Made by a program: the position numbers and the translations under genes | Shown: positions 10,760 to 22,500 of the stretch, piece after piece | How the letters are laid out: each line of letters opens with the position of its first letter | How positions within the stretch are numbered: position 1 is the first letter of the stretch | The notes under the pieces: generated by a model | What the model saw: the letters and a program-made list of their open reading frames with translations, nothing else | Told to the model about the DNA's origin: nothing | The model's database searches: none | Assembly: GCA_030737835.1 (NCBI GenBank) | Contig: CM060851.1 | Location: forward strand, 1,364,001-1,428,000 | Reading direction: 5' to 3' | Length of the DNA: 64,000 nucleotides | Origin: Acorus gramineus | Taxonomy: Eukaryota; Streptophyta; Magnoliopsida; Acorales; Acoraceae

Positions 10760-13700
10760 ATGTTCAACAAGATCATCAAGCGAGGGAGCCGCAAACCCTC
10801 CAAATCCGACGTCAGCGAGCCCTCCATCTTCTCCTCCTCCAACTCCGCCGCCACCCGCCCCTCCTCCACGGCTTCGGCGGCGGCGATCACCGTCAACCAC
10901 TCCTCCCGCGCCGCCACCGCATCCCCGCCCCCCATAACCTCCCCGAACTCGAACCACCCGAGCCATGTCGGTCCGATCGAGCCTCTTCCGCTCTTCCGCG
11001 ACGTCCCCGCCTCGGACCGGCCGGGGCTCTTCTCCAAGAAGCTCCTCCTCTGCTCCGCCGTCTTCGACTTCTCCGACGTTCTCAGATCGGCTCGCGAGAA
11101 GGAGCTCAAGCGGCAGACCCTCCTCGAGCTCGTCGAGTTCGTGCAGTCCGGGTCGTCCGGGAAGCTCCCCGACCACCTCCAGGAGGAGCTGATCAGGATG
11201 GTCTCCGCCAACATCTTCCGGTGCCTCCCCCCCAGCGCGGCTTCCGAGGCGACCGGGGGCGGCGGTGGCACGGAGGCCGACGATGAGGACCCCTACCTCG
11301 AGCCGTCGTGGCCCCACCTCTCCATAGTCTACGAGCTTCTTCTCCGGTACGTCGTCTCCTCCGACACCGACACTAAGGTCGCGAAACGGTACATCGATCA
11401 CTCTTTCGTGTTAAAGTTTCTTGATTTATTCGATTCGGAGGATCCCAGAGAGAGGGAGTATCTGAAAACAATATTGCATCGGATTTATGGGAAGTTCATG
11501 GTGCACCGGCCGTTCATTCGGAGGGCAATAAACAACATCTTTTATCGGTTTATTTTCGAGACGGAGAGGCATAGTGGGATTGGTGAACTTCTTGAGATTC
11601 TCGGGAGTATTATAAATGGGTTCGCTTTGCCGATGAAGGAGGAGCACAAGTTGTTCTTGGTGAGGGCGTTGATTCCGCTTCACAAGCCGAAGTCGGTGGG
11701 GGTTTATCACCAGCAGTTGAGTTACTGCATTACACAGTTTGTGGAGAAGGATTACAAGCTGGCGGATACGGTGATACGGGGGCTTTTGAAGTATTGGCCT
11801 GTGACGAATTGCCAGAAGGAGGTGATGTTTTTGGGGGAGTTGGAGGAGATTTTGGAAGCGACGCAGGCGGCGGAGTTTCAGAGGTGCATGGTGCCGTTGT
11901 TCCGCCAGATCAAGCGGTGCCTCAACAGCTCGCATTTCCAGGTTTGGATGCACCCTTTGATTCTTTTTTTTTTCTGTGTGATTTTGATTCTTTACGATGA
12001 GAATTGGGTGGAATGAATGTGTGGTTCTTGATTGTGTTTGTGATGTGGTTGTCTTTTTAGATGATGTTTTTGAAATTGGTGTAGTTTTCCTGTTATATAG
12101 TGTGTTTGGTAGCAATTCTGTCTGAGGGAGAGAGTCTTCGGATGGGTGAAGATATAGAATTTTAATGTGCTGCAATGCATAGTGCACAAGAGGTTTTTAG
12201 GAATTGGGAGTGATTTGAGCTTACTAGTACTGAACGCAGGGTGGGCGTCCTCCTTCGGTTAGATGCCTCTTCTAACTGGGAGGACGTGCGACGTCCCCTC
12301 CTTTTTTTCTTTTCACTTACTTTGTTTTGCTCTCTACTCTCCCCTCTTTCGGAGTTTGTAATTCAAATTCAAAAATGGATCCGGATAGCAAATATCTACC
12401 TTTTTTTTTTTAAAAAAAAAATGTCTAAACTTGTATCGGAACTATCTAAATTGAGGAAGGGAAGTTCTCTTGTTAACCCTAGATTGTCAGGAATTGGGAG
12501 ATTGACAGTTTGACTCTATCAAATTGTGATTTCATTTGGTGATGGACACTAAGGATTTCTAGCTATTGAGTTACAAAAAGGATAGACTAATAGGTTTCAA
12601 TGTTGGTAGCACATTGGGTATCGATAAAATGAGGGATCTCTTGGAAACAGTTGAATTTGCTTGAGGAGGTCCATGCTTTCAGGAAACTGAGATATTTTCT
12701 GTAGTCTGTACCAGGAAATGAACGAGGAAGATGATAACATAATCCAAGGATGGAGCATGAGCAAACACTATGAACCAGGGGGAACTCCAAATTTTTTATT
12801 TAGTTCTTCTGGTACTTTACTTCTTGTTCTATATTCTGTTCTTTTTGTCTTTTCATCCTACACCTTAGCGTATTACATATAGCCTTTGATTAATGTAGCC
12901 AATTATCTGACAAAAAAACACTTATAATAGAATGAAAAACTTGGATTGTAGGACGGCATGCTGAAACTGATATCGTCTTACAAAAATACATTTGATGAGA
13001 GAACACATGTTGACAATTTTATTTTATTTTATTTTTTATGTGTCAAATGTTTATCCACCATCTGCTCCTGTAGTTTAGAATGTGACTGATCAAATTACAC
13101 CTTGTTATGTATGATGGTACTCTCACCATCCAATTAACCATTTTGTCCCCTTAATGATCTTGTTTTGTAAACTGGTTAACTACGCTAGTCTTTCCTTTCC
13201 CATCAACTTTTATGTTTCTGTTGATGTGACATCTAGTCTCAATGCCTCTCCTATCTTCATTATTGCCAAAGTGGCAAAGCTGCTTTTACTTTGAACAACC
13301 TCCACTTTTCTCGCCTCCTTTTCTTTCCTATAGTTATTCTACCTCTGTTGCATTTGCATTGCATGTGGCTCGGAGGAAATTTTGCCAAAAATTACCTAAC
13401 GTAAATATATTTTAAATTGATGCGATGGCACACACAGTTATCCTAACCTGATTTGTAGTGCGACCTAATAATTCCCCATTTACGTCAAAATTCTCCTCCC
13501 CTTAAATATCTTGATTAATGGGCTGATTAGCTACAATCCTCTCTTCCCCATCTAGTGTCCTTGCCTTTTCTCTCTTTCATTGTTTCCGAATCCTTCTCTA
13601 CTTTGATTACCTTCTGTTCTTTTGGCTCCCCTCTTTGTTTCCTTAAACGCATTACCCTCCCGTTGAGTCCGCATTGCTTTTACTTTGTGGTCTGTTGTAT

Positions 13701-16700
13701 TTTTGCATCTTGGTCATGTTCCAAATGTCATTTCAAGATATGAAGTGGAACTTTCTAGCCTTGACTCCAATTTTTCATGCTCAACCAAGGTCACAACTCA
13801 TGCTTTTATTGTTGGTGACCATGAATGGGGTGCGTGCAAAGGTGAGAACTCAGCTATTGAGTTGTATCTGAAATTTAGTTATTAATTTTAATAATCAAAT
13901 AAACAATTGTAATGTTATATTATTTTAACATTGCATATCCATTTAAAGCTTGCATTTCCCCTTTTATCCAAGGATATCATCTCGGATTTGTTGGGGTGAC
14001 ATTGAATGTGGTTTTTTGTTTTTTGTTGAGGTTTTATTATTACTTCAAAAACATATTAAGAGGGTACAGAAATTCATCCAAGTGCTTGTTGATAAGATTG
14101 AGTAAAAAGGTCTAACTCTGTTTATGTTGTTACCAGCTTATCGCCTTGCTCTCTCCATATTTTTCCGTAGAAGTTAAATATAGAATTTACTATATGACTA
14201 CATAAATTCCAGATACTTCTTAGATTTGATAAAGTAATGCAGGTGCATTATAAAGCTGTATGCCAGGGTGCCATATCTGAGAGAAAACAATGGTTAAGCA
14301 TGTCATGCAATATGCAAATTTTACTGTTATGTCAGATTGGTTGTGCATAATATTTTGATCTTCCACAACTGTGCACCGGAGGATGTTTGGTATCCATTTT
14401 CTGGGTTCATATGAGGGGGAGGGAATTGGCCATCAACAAAGAGTTGATATTGACTATGCTTTGTTCAGTTTCAGAGTATGAGGTTTTGTGCATAATTTTT
14501 ATTTTTCTATAATAAAGCTCATAATTGAGAGAGAAACATTTATCTTTCCATTCATGTTATGAAAATTGAATGTTATTGATCAATGGGACAGATGAAATCC
14601 CGTTTAACCACTTAAATTAACACATAAATCTACTGATATGGAGATTATCCAATCAATTGAACAATAAAATGAGGTTATCCAGTTTGAGTGCCTCATTTGG
14701 GAACCCTCGCCCCTTTGAAGATCTGGTGCTTCATGTTGTTACTCACGCTTGACAAGGTCATCATAGGGGTGTAACTTGGGCGGGTTGAATCCGACCCAAC
14801 CCAACCCAACCCAGCTCATGGGCGGGTTTGGGTTGGGGTTTTCCCCTGTCGGGTTCAACCCGAACTAACCCGAACCCAGTTCGGGTTGGGTTCGGGTTGA
14901 GGGGTCGGGTTAGGCGGGCTCAACCCGAACCTGAAAGTCCTGTGTATGTTAAGGACGTGTTAAATGTTACGCGACAACAACAAACCCAAGCTATGGAAAT
15001 CAAACCATACATGTGTAAGATGCAATCTTCACCGCCCATCTCACTAACCCTAAAGATTCATTTTTCACAAATCACACTTTCTCTCTTCCTCTTTCTAGCC
15101 GCCGCACTCTTCCTCTCTTTTCACCAAACACAAATCACAACCGTTCCTCGCCGACTCGCCGTCCCTCGACCCTCGTCAACTTGCTGTCACCGCGGGATTA
15201 TCAGAGAATATGTGGATGGATTGGGTTAGTGATTTTTACATCCTAATGTGTTGTAATGTCCGGCAAGTTTTTTTGAATTGATTGTTTGTTGAATGTTGGT
15301 TTTTCATGTCCCTGTTAACATGATGATCTATGGGAGTTTGATTAGTTGTTTTTATTATGATTTCTCTTCTTCTTATTTGCTTGTTTTGTTATGATTTACA
15401 TCTTTTGAGTGGTGAAAATCTGTCTCTCTAGAAATCCAACTACATTCAAGCTCCCAACCTCAGAAAACAACAAACCCGACCCCGACCTGAGCCTAGCCCG
15501 AAGCCCGAGCTCAACCCGAACCCGACCCGAACCCGCGGGTTAAAGGTCGGGTTGGGTTCGGGTTGAACCCTTCGGGTTGAGGTCAGGTTCGGGTTCAGGT
15601 TGAGTATTTTACCTTGCGGGTTGGGTTTGGACAGACCTTCAACCCGACCCAACCCGCCAGAGTTGCACCCCTAGGTCATCATCAAGATTAACCAGTCGAA
15701 ATGGCGCAAGATGGTAAGTCACTTGCAAGCTGTTAAGTCACTTGCAAGCTTTGTTGATCGGAAGAGGAGACTGGGGACCATTTGTTTGGGAGGTGAAGCA
15801 TTGGGGGCCTTCTTCGAAGGGGCCTTCCCTCTCTGAAGTGTTTTTTTTCTTCTTTCTTATTTCTCCTCTTCTTTTCTATTTTGATCTGTATGGAGATCCA
15901 TTGTCAACTTTATTCATGGGAATCTTTTATCAATAAGAATGCTCCTCAATTTTGCTTACAAAATAAAATAAAATGAATATCTGCCAGAGAAAATAAGAAG
16001 AAAACTCCTTTCCATATGGTGGTAATATCTTCCTGACTTTCAGGTTTCTTTTGAAACTACGTGCATTTTTGCTCATTAAATTTTGTCCCATGGAAGTTAT
16101 ATGCGATATAATATATGTTGTATTCAAAATTTTAGTGATATCATTAATTAAACGTGTGCAATGTTTGTACGTATATAGTAAACATTTTAATATGAAGACA
16201 ACGGCTCCTATCATCATAAGTTTCCTATACATGTCTAGCTGTTTTGTTGCATCTGATTCTCATTTCCATGCCTGCCTCTGAACTAATGCATCAGAGCTTA
16301 GTGGAGAAAACAGCATGAGTTTGACTGTGGAAAAAGCCATAAAACATGCAACCATTTTCCTGCAATTATAGGCCATGATATTCAGCGATATTAAGACTGC
16401 ATTGCAATTGATGTTTGACCTAATATATGCTGTAATTCATGTGCACATATTGGAAAGATGTGGTCCTCCATAAAACTGATTGTAACACATTACCTATTTG
16501 ATGCATGTATGAGATATAGAGGATGGCATAATAATTGTGTAGTTGAATGATTTATATCAAATTATTTATTTGCTTGTACCTTGTTTTAGAATTTAATCTC
16601 TTATGACACCATTGAATGCTTAATTGATACATTGATACTGGTGCTACCAGATCTGAATACTTTATTAATTCTGTAGCTAAGCATGTTACACCTGATTGTA

Positions 16701-18438
16701 TACATTTAAGTAGAGGCATATAAGATGAAGGAATTTTAGGACCTTCTTATGGATATAGCCATGTAAGGCCATGAAAATTCATGAGCTCTAGAGGAGCCTA
16801 GTGTTAGGACATTACTCAATTGTTGTATGCATCTCGTGTAGTGTTGAATGCCTCCAGGTTGTAAATTTGTGAAACAATGGCCTTGTGGATCCACACTATA
16901 TCATGTTAGGCAGCCTCCTCATGTGAACAAATTTGATGAATCATAAATTTTTCTCCACCATATCTTCTCTGCTAGCTTGTATCTCTGTTAGCCCGTCTCC
17001 TTTTATAGTAGCTGATGTTGATCTCCCAAGTTAATAATACTTGTTTCTCAACATGATCCTATGTTCGCTTCCTGCACCTCTTCAACTTCCGCTCAAGGAC
17101 AAAGAAAGGTATGCATCAACAATGTTTGCTAATTTTTGGGGGCTAGATATACTACAGTTCTGGATCAAATATCTAGCTATGTTCTATTTGTGGTATCGAG
17201 TTCTTTTGTTCTGGTTTTGTCAGCCTTAAATAGTTATAGAATTGGGATCATTGTTATTTCAAATTTTCTTGTCATCAATCATCATGCATGTGAGTAGCAG
17301 GAGTGAATTCTTAATTCTAGAGCCTATATCGGTGAATGCATGTGTGACATCAAGTCTACATCTTGTAGTTGGAGGGTTGGTCCCTATCATGCAAGCTTCA
17401 TCATTTCTATTCATTGGAATTTTTCTAATTTATATTTATTTGTTTGGACTTTGGAGAGGCAGCATTTTCATTCCTTAGTATCTATGCTCCTATGGCACAT
17501 TCCATCTTTATGTAGCTGATGTTGGATACTTGCTTATTTTATTTTAGTGAAATTTTGTGAAACTGAGATTACAATGTTAAATATCAATTTATATTGATCT
17601 ACTCTTCCATTGTAGTAAATTGCAATTAAGCTGAGGATTGATTGAAATGTTTGGATAATTGAATACTTAACACTTGTGGTGTCCTGAGCAATTATAAAAC
17701 CGACACCAGCAGAGTGCGCAACTCCTCTGAACTCAGAAGCAGCTTGTCTGTATATGTGTCTGAGCTTGGCATGACAGATTGGACATACATATATTATGAT
17801 TGTGGAAAAATAGAAAGATAAGGCGAATGTAGGAGTTTAAATCTGTAAAACAGTGCAGATTTCAATAGCTTTGACTATCCATCATTCTGATGGTTCTCTG
17901 CTTTGGATTAAGTTGGTGGGAAAATATGTATGCTTATTTAAAACTTTGGCCCATATAATATTTGAGCATTTCTTACCTTACAGAGTAAATAATATATTCT
18001 TCAGTTGTAGTTTCAAATTCTGATAACATGGATTCTTTTTCCAGTGCATATTAGTGATCATATTAATTTTTTTTTTTAAATGTGTGTATTTATTTCTGCT
18101 CGGCATGGCAGGTTGCTGAGCGCGCACTTTTCCTGTGGAACAACGACCACATCGTGAGCCTGATCGCACAGAATCGGAGCGTCATATTTCCGATCATATT
18201 TGAGGCGCTTGAGAGGAACATACAGGGCCACTGGAACCAGGCAGTCCATGGCCTGACCGCGAACGTGCGCAAGATGTTCCTTGAGATGGACAGTGAACTG
18301 TTTGAGGAGTGCCAGCGACAATTCGTGGAAAAAGAGGCCAAATCCAAAACCTTGCAAGAACAAAGGGAGCTGGCTTGGAAGAGACTGGAAGATGTAGCAG
18401 CCAGAGCTGCATCTGATGACATGGTTGTGGTCAACTAG
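10760..18438 (+). CDS. PP2A regulatory subunit B-prime (B56 family)
   Basis: Regulatory B56 subunit that directs the PP2A catalytic core to its substrates. Exon 1 is 10760-11941 (394 codons). Exon 2 is 18112-18438 (108 codons plus TAG). The join is phase 0, between HFQ and [13 protein letters not shown], giving 502 aa, the usual length for plant B-prime proteins. The variable N-terminus ([17 protein letters not shown]) is rich in S, A and P. The HEAT-like B56 core starts near residue 82 with [15 protein letters not shown] and includes [35 protein letters not shown] and [25 protein letters not shown] insert lies near residue 170. I start at 10760 because it is the first in-frame ATG of the conserved MFNKIIKRG type. 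Codons of exon 1 are strikingly GC-rich in their first half compared with surrounding DNA. The intron between is 6.2 kb, unusually long. The paralogue class (gamma-, eta- or theta-like) cannot be fixed by eye. Confidence 0.95.
11942..18111 (+). other. 6.2 kb intron of the B56 gene
   Basis: The intron runs from GTTTGG after HFQ to the acceptor ending GGCATGGCAG. It is AT-rich and has no convincing coding exon; the open frames in it are short and lack family resemblance. It contains the hAT-type MITE at 14764-15673. The rest holds only simple T and A runs and unassigned spacer. Confidence 0.8.
14764..15673. mobile_element. hAT-type MITE with GGGTT/AACCC subterminal arrays
   Basis: A 910 bp non-autonomous DNA transposon. 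The ends are inverted: left TAGGGGTGTAACTTGGGCGG, right (reverse complement) TAGGGGTGCAACTCTGGCGG. It is bounded by an exact 8 bp direct repeat GGTCATCA at 14756-14763 and 15674-15681, the hallmark of hAT insertion. Inside each end lie dense arrays of GGGTT and AACCC words in both orientations (about 14780-14935 and 15475-15655). The centre (about 14940-15440) is ordinary-complexity DNA with no transposase. The exact target duplication suggests a fairly recent insertion. Confidence 0.85.
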
Positions 18439-19440
18439 GGACAAAAGAAAAAAATGAAAAGAAATTTGTGCTTCCCCTATATTTTGTTTTGTTATGTTTT
18501 TTTTCCTTTGGTTTTGGGGGCCCTTTTTTGTTTTTCTTTTTTAATTTGTCCTTAATTGGGTAATGCTATGATTAATGAGGGAGGCAATGGTTTGTAATTT
18601 AAAATGTATCATTTGTGGATATACTGCAGATTATGAGTTGTGGTGAAGATTTTTAGCATCTCAGAAAGGAAATGCTGTTCTTTGGGAGGGAAGGCTTTGA
18701 TTTTTTACCAGTTTGTTTCCCTGTCCTGAAAAGAAAAGATTAATTTGTACTGAAAGTGTTATGGAAATCAAGTGTTTGATGATTACTTTCTCCAAGATTC
18801 TTTTGTATTTATATGACTGATGGAGTATATCATTGTGTATATCAGATTTTAAGTCAAGGGGACTGTTACTCCCCTTCCCCTCATCTCATTCTCCCCATCC
18901 CATTATAAAATTCATTTTTTAAGTTGGGGGGTGATTGGTGGTAGGAGAGAGAGAGAGAGAGGAGCCGGGGAGAGGGAGGGTGGTGGGGGGAGGGGTTGGG
19001 AGGTGGCTATGGGGTAGAGGGAGAGAGAAAGAGAAGATGGTGGGTAGAGGAGGGTGATGGCAAATGGACGCCCCGCCCTCCTTGGCCTCTCTTTTGCTCT
19101 ATAGTACCCCCCTCTCCTCCTACCACCCTCCTCCACTGCCCACAACTGCATTGCGCATACCTGCTATCCTCTTCTGATCGTCGTCTCGAGTGAGTCGAGC
19201 CACATGTGTTTCATAGGATTTGATCCTTTAATTTTTTTTACAGAGATGAGAGGTGTTTTAAGATTTAATCAAAATCTCATAAGATTATAGAATGTCACGT
19301 GATGATCTTTTTTCTATTCTTGTAACTTACAAAAAATACACATACTAATTTAATAAAAAAAAATATAAAAATATTCTTATGCATTTTTTAATCATCGGAG
19401 TGTTGAAATTTTTTTTAATAGCTTTTTTAATATTTTTTTT
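18439..19440. other. B56 3-prime UTR and spacer with polypurine tract
   Basis: After the B56 stop comes a T-rich 3-prime UTR. From about 18925 to 19060 the plus strand is almost pure G and A, including a (GA)n run near 18945-18960, followed by C/T-rich DNA to about 19150. The rest is AT-rich. No gene is supported; the open frames here are products of low complexity. Confidence 0.6.
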
Positions 19441-19447
19441 AATCGAA

Positions 19448-19456
19448 TATATATAA
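19448..19456 (+). promoter_or_regulatory. TATA box of the small three-exon gene
   Basis: TATATATAA lies about 95 nt before the ATG at 19550. A (CT)n leader run lies at about 19516-19536, a common feature of plant 5-prime UTRs. Confidence 0.5.
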
Positions 19457-19549
19457 CCCACGTTTCAAAATCCCGATCAACACTTCTTTCTCTTCACCTT
19501 CATTGGCTCTCCAATCGCTCTCTCTCTCTCTCTCTCAATTCATCCATTC

Positions 19550-22500
19550 ATGTCGACTTCAAAGAGACCACCAATACTAGCCGATGACGTCCCATGGAGG
19601 AAACACCCGAGCGGGTCCAAACCCATCCCCAAAATCCACCAGAACCCACTCCTCAGGGTCCAGCAGACCCCATCTTCCGATTACGGCCTCGCCGTCATGA
19701 AGCACCGTGACCCCATCAGCGAGGGCCTCGCCTTTGAAGCGAAGCTCGAGCCCGCCGGACCCGACTGCATCGTCCCCGGTCAGGTCAAGCCCGTCCGGTT
19801 GCTCGGTCTCAAGGTGATGAATTGAATTTCCCCTCCCCCCTCACCAAAACCCTAATTTGTTTGTTTGGTTTCTTTGGTCATGTGATTCTATAGGGAAAAC
19901 AAAATAGGATTCTCTCTTTGGTTGGTTTTTGTTTGAATTGGGTGTCCGTTGTTTTGTTTTGTAGTAATTATATGGTTTGGATTGGTTTGCATAAATTGCA
20001 ACAAAATAGGATTCTGATAGGTTGCTGCTAGACCTAGCCCCAGGTTGGCATGCTTATTCCAAGCGTTCGGCTCGTACGCGGCGTTCGGAAGGTGCGGGAC
20101 GTGGACGTGCAAGGTTGGCAATCAGATCTTAAGGAGATTGACATGCTGAATCAGAGGAGGAATAAATTATTTAGCTTTAATTAGTTTCCTTATTCATAGG
20201 TTTAATTAGTTTTCTTATTTGGATTAATTAATTGTACGAGAATCTCTAAATTGTAGGAAGTTATTAGGTGTTTGGCTATATAAGCCTTACATATGAATAA
20301 AGAATGCATCAGAGATTATTCCAAGTTCTTTCTCCTCTAAATTCTCTTCTCTTTTTCTCCTCTAATTCTCTTCTGACCTCTTCTAAATTCCTTATTATTT
20401 GGATCACCACTGCTTGATAGGTCTCTTCCTATCAGATTCTCTCTTTAAGTGCCAATGATCCAGCCCCCAAAATCACCTCCGAGTCATATGTACTTATTTG
20501 GAGGTTATGTGCATGCACTATAAAATACAGAAGAAAAATTTCTCAAAGTGTATATATGACCTCAAACAAGGAGCACATGACACTTTGGGGCGATTTTTCA
20601 GGTGTGATGTATCATTTTTCTTCTATATGTGGGTGGTGGAGAGGTTGTCATGAATTTGTTTTTTTTTTTTTTATGGTAAAGGTTGTCATGAATTGACAGA
20701 AGAATGTTATGATATGTGCCAAATTGGTACTAATTAATAATTGTACTAATTCGGACAAATTAGTACTAACTGGTACGTAGTGTACCAATTGGCACTAATT
20801 CGTATGGATTGATCAAGTGGTACTTTTTTATGAGTTTAGGAGAGTTGGGGATAGATTAGAATGGTTTTTTATAGTGTGCATGTGACGGAGTTATCTGATT
20901 TTTTGAAGGACAAGGGAAAGATTTGATAAGGCAGGAGTGAAGATTTGAGTAAGAAGAAAAGGAGGGATGGAGTAGTTGGGTTTGGTGGAAATGTATGTGA
21001 GCATGAATGCATATGGGTAGCCTAGGAATATCTAAATGCAGGATTGCCCAATGGAAAATTTATAGAAGTAGTTTGGATATACTCTGGTAACGCTTGAAAT
21101 GTACTGGGATCCACATCTAAGGGTGGGAGTATGGAGAGACCTCAAAAAGTGTATAAAAGTTTAATTTATTATGCTGATTTTTTTAATACACGGGTGTGAT
21201 CATACTATCACTAATCGAATCCCATCAAAACTCCGAGGTTAAGCATGCTTGGGCAAGCGTAATACCAGGATTGGTGACCTCTTGAGAAGTCCTTGTGTTG
21301 CGCCCTTGAAATCCTTATGGCAATATCTCTAATTTATTTTGGAAAGTCCTCGTGCTGCACCCCGAAATCTTCTATTGCATTAAAAAAATATGCGCTCAAA
21401 GTTGTTATGGAAGTGGAAGAACATTTTGATCATTAGTAATTTACGTTCATCTAGCAATAATTAATGTTTTGATCATTACTAATTAATGTTCATGTAATTT
21501 GTTTTTTTTTTTTTGCCAAAAAATGGGAAACAAAAGAAAAAGTAACAGATAAAATTAGAAAAAAATGTGAAAAAAAAAAAAACAGAAAAATGAAGAACAG
21601 TAATGTCATATTAATTTTTTGGGGATTGAGGGGGTTTTGGGAGAATTTGTTTGTTAAATGTAAGTGGTAGAGAGTGTGTAGAAGAGATTGAGTAGTAGAG
21701 AAGAAGATTGTTGTGATTGTGATGAAAATGAAGTTTTGGAGAGGTATTTATAGGATAGGCAAAGTGGAGTTAAAATTTAAAAAAAGGGGGGGTTTTTTTT
21801 TTTTTTTTTTTTAACATTTTTTTATCTATTGGGTTTATGGATATATCGAAAATGTTCGATATATCGACGATATATCGAATATTTATGTACGTCATCACAG
21901 ATTCGCTATAATCTCGATATTTTAAACATTGGTTCCAACCCGGACCTAAGAGGTTGAACCCGATTTTAGGCGTTTGGGTTAAAAAAACTAGGTTCGAATT
22001 TAGGTTCAGATTGGTTGTGAAATTCCGGTTGGATTGTGTCTCTGGGAGTTGGACCTTGCTGCCAACCCCTCTCTCCTCACTTTCTTCATCTTCATAACAG
22101 AATACCACCCCACCTCCCCCCTCCAAAAAAAAAAAAGAAGAAAAACCTAATCATCACCTCCTCTCTGTATCTTCTCCTTCATTAGAAGACCCCAAAACCA
22201 AAATTCCACTCCCTTTATGTTATATCTTCTTCAATAACAAACCCCCCGAAATACTAGTGCCTTTTAGAGGAACACAACGGCATCAACTAAAACCCCTTAA
22301 AAAAAAATATAAATTCACCACAAGCACTTCATGTAAGTTTGAAAGATAAAGCTACATTGCATTGAAGATCAAACATAACAGGTTGTTTGATTTGTGTGTC
22401 TTCTCTCTGCCAGACACCCAAAATCAGGTTCCTTGGGTTGGGTTTATTTTTAATTTTTAACCATGGGTTGGGTTCGGGTTGGGATCCTGGGTAGAAAATT

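Noticed and set aside
10676-11401. 241-codon minus-strand frame over B56 exon 1
   Set aside because: Antisense shadow of GC-rich coding DNA; glycine- and glutamate-rich, without family resemblance. The plus strand carries the conserved B56 protein.
12241-12513. Open frame early in the B56 intron, possible alternative exon
   Set aside because: No resemblance to B56 sequence; the 11941 to 18112 join already gives the complete conserved protein.
14828-15229. 133-codon open frame in the B56 intron
   Set aside because: It starts inside the GGGTT array of the hAT MITE and runs into its centre; not a host gene.
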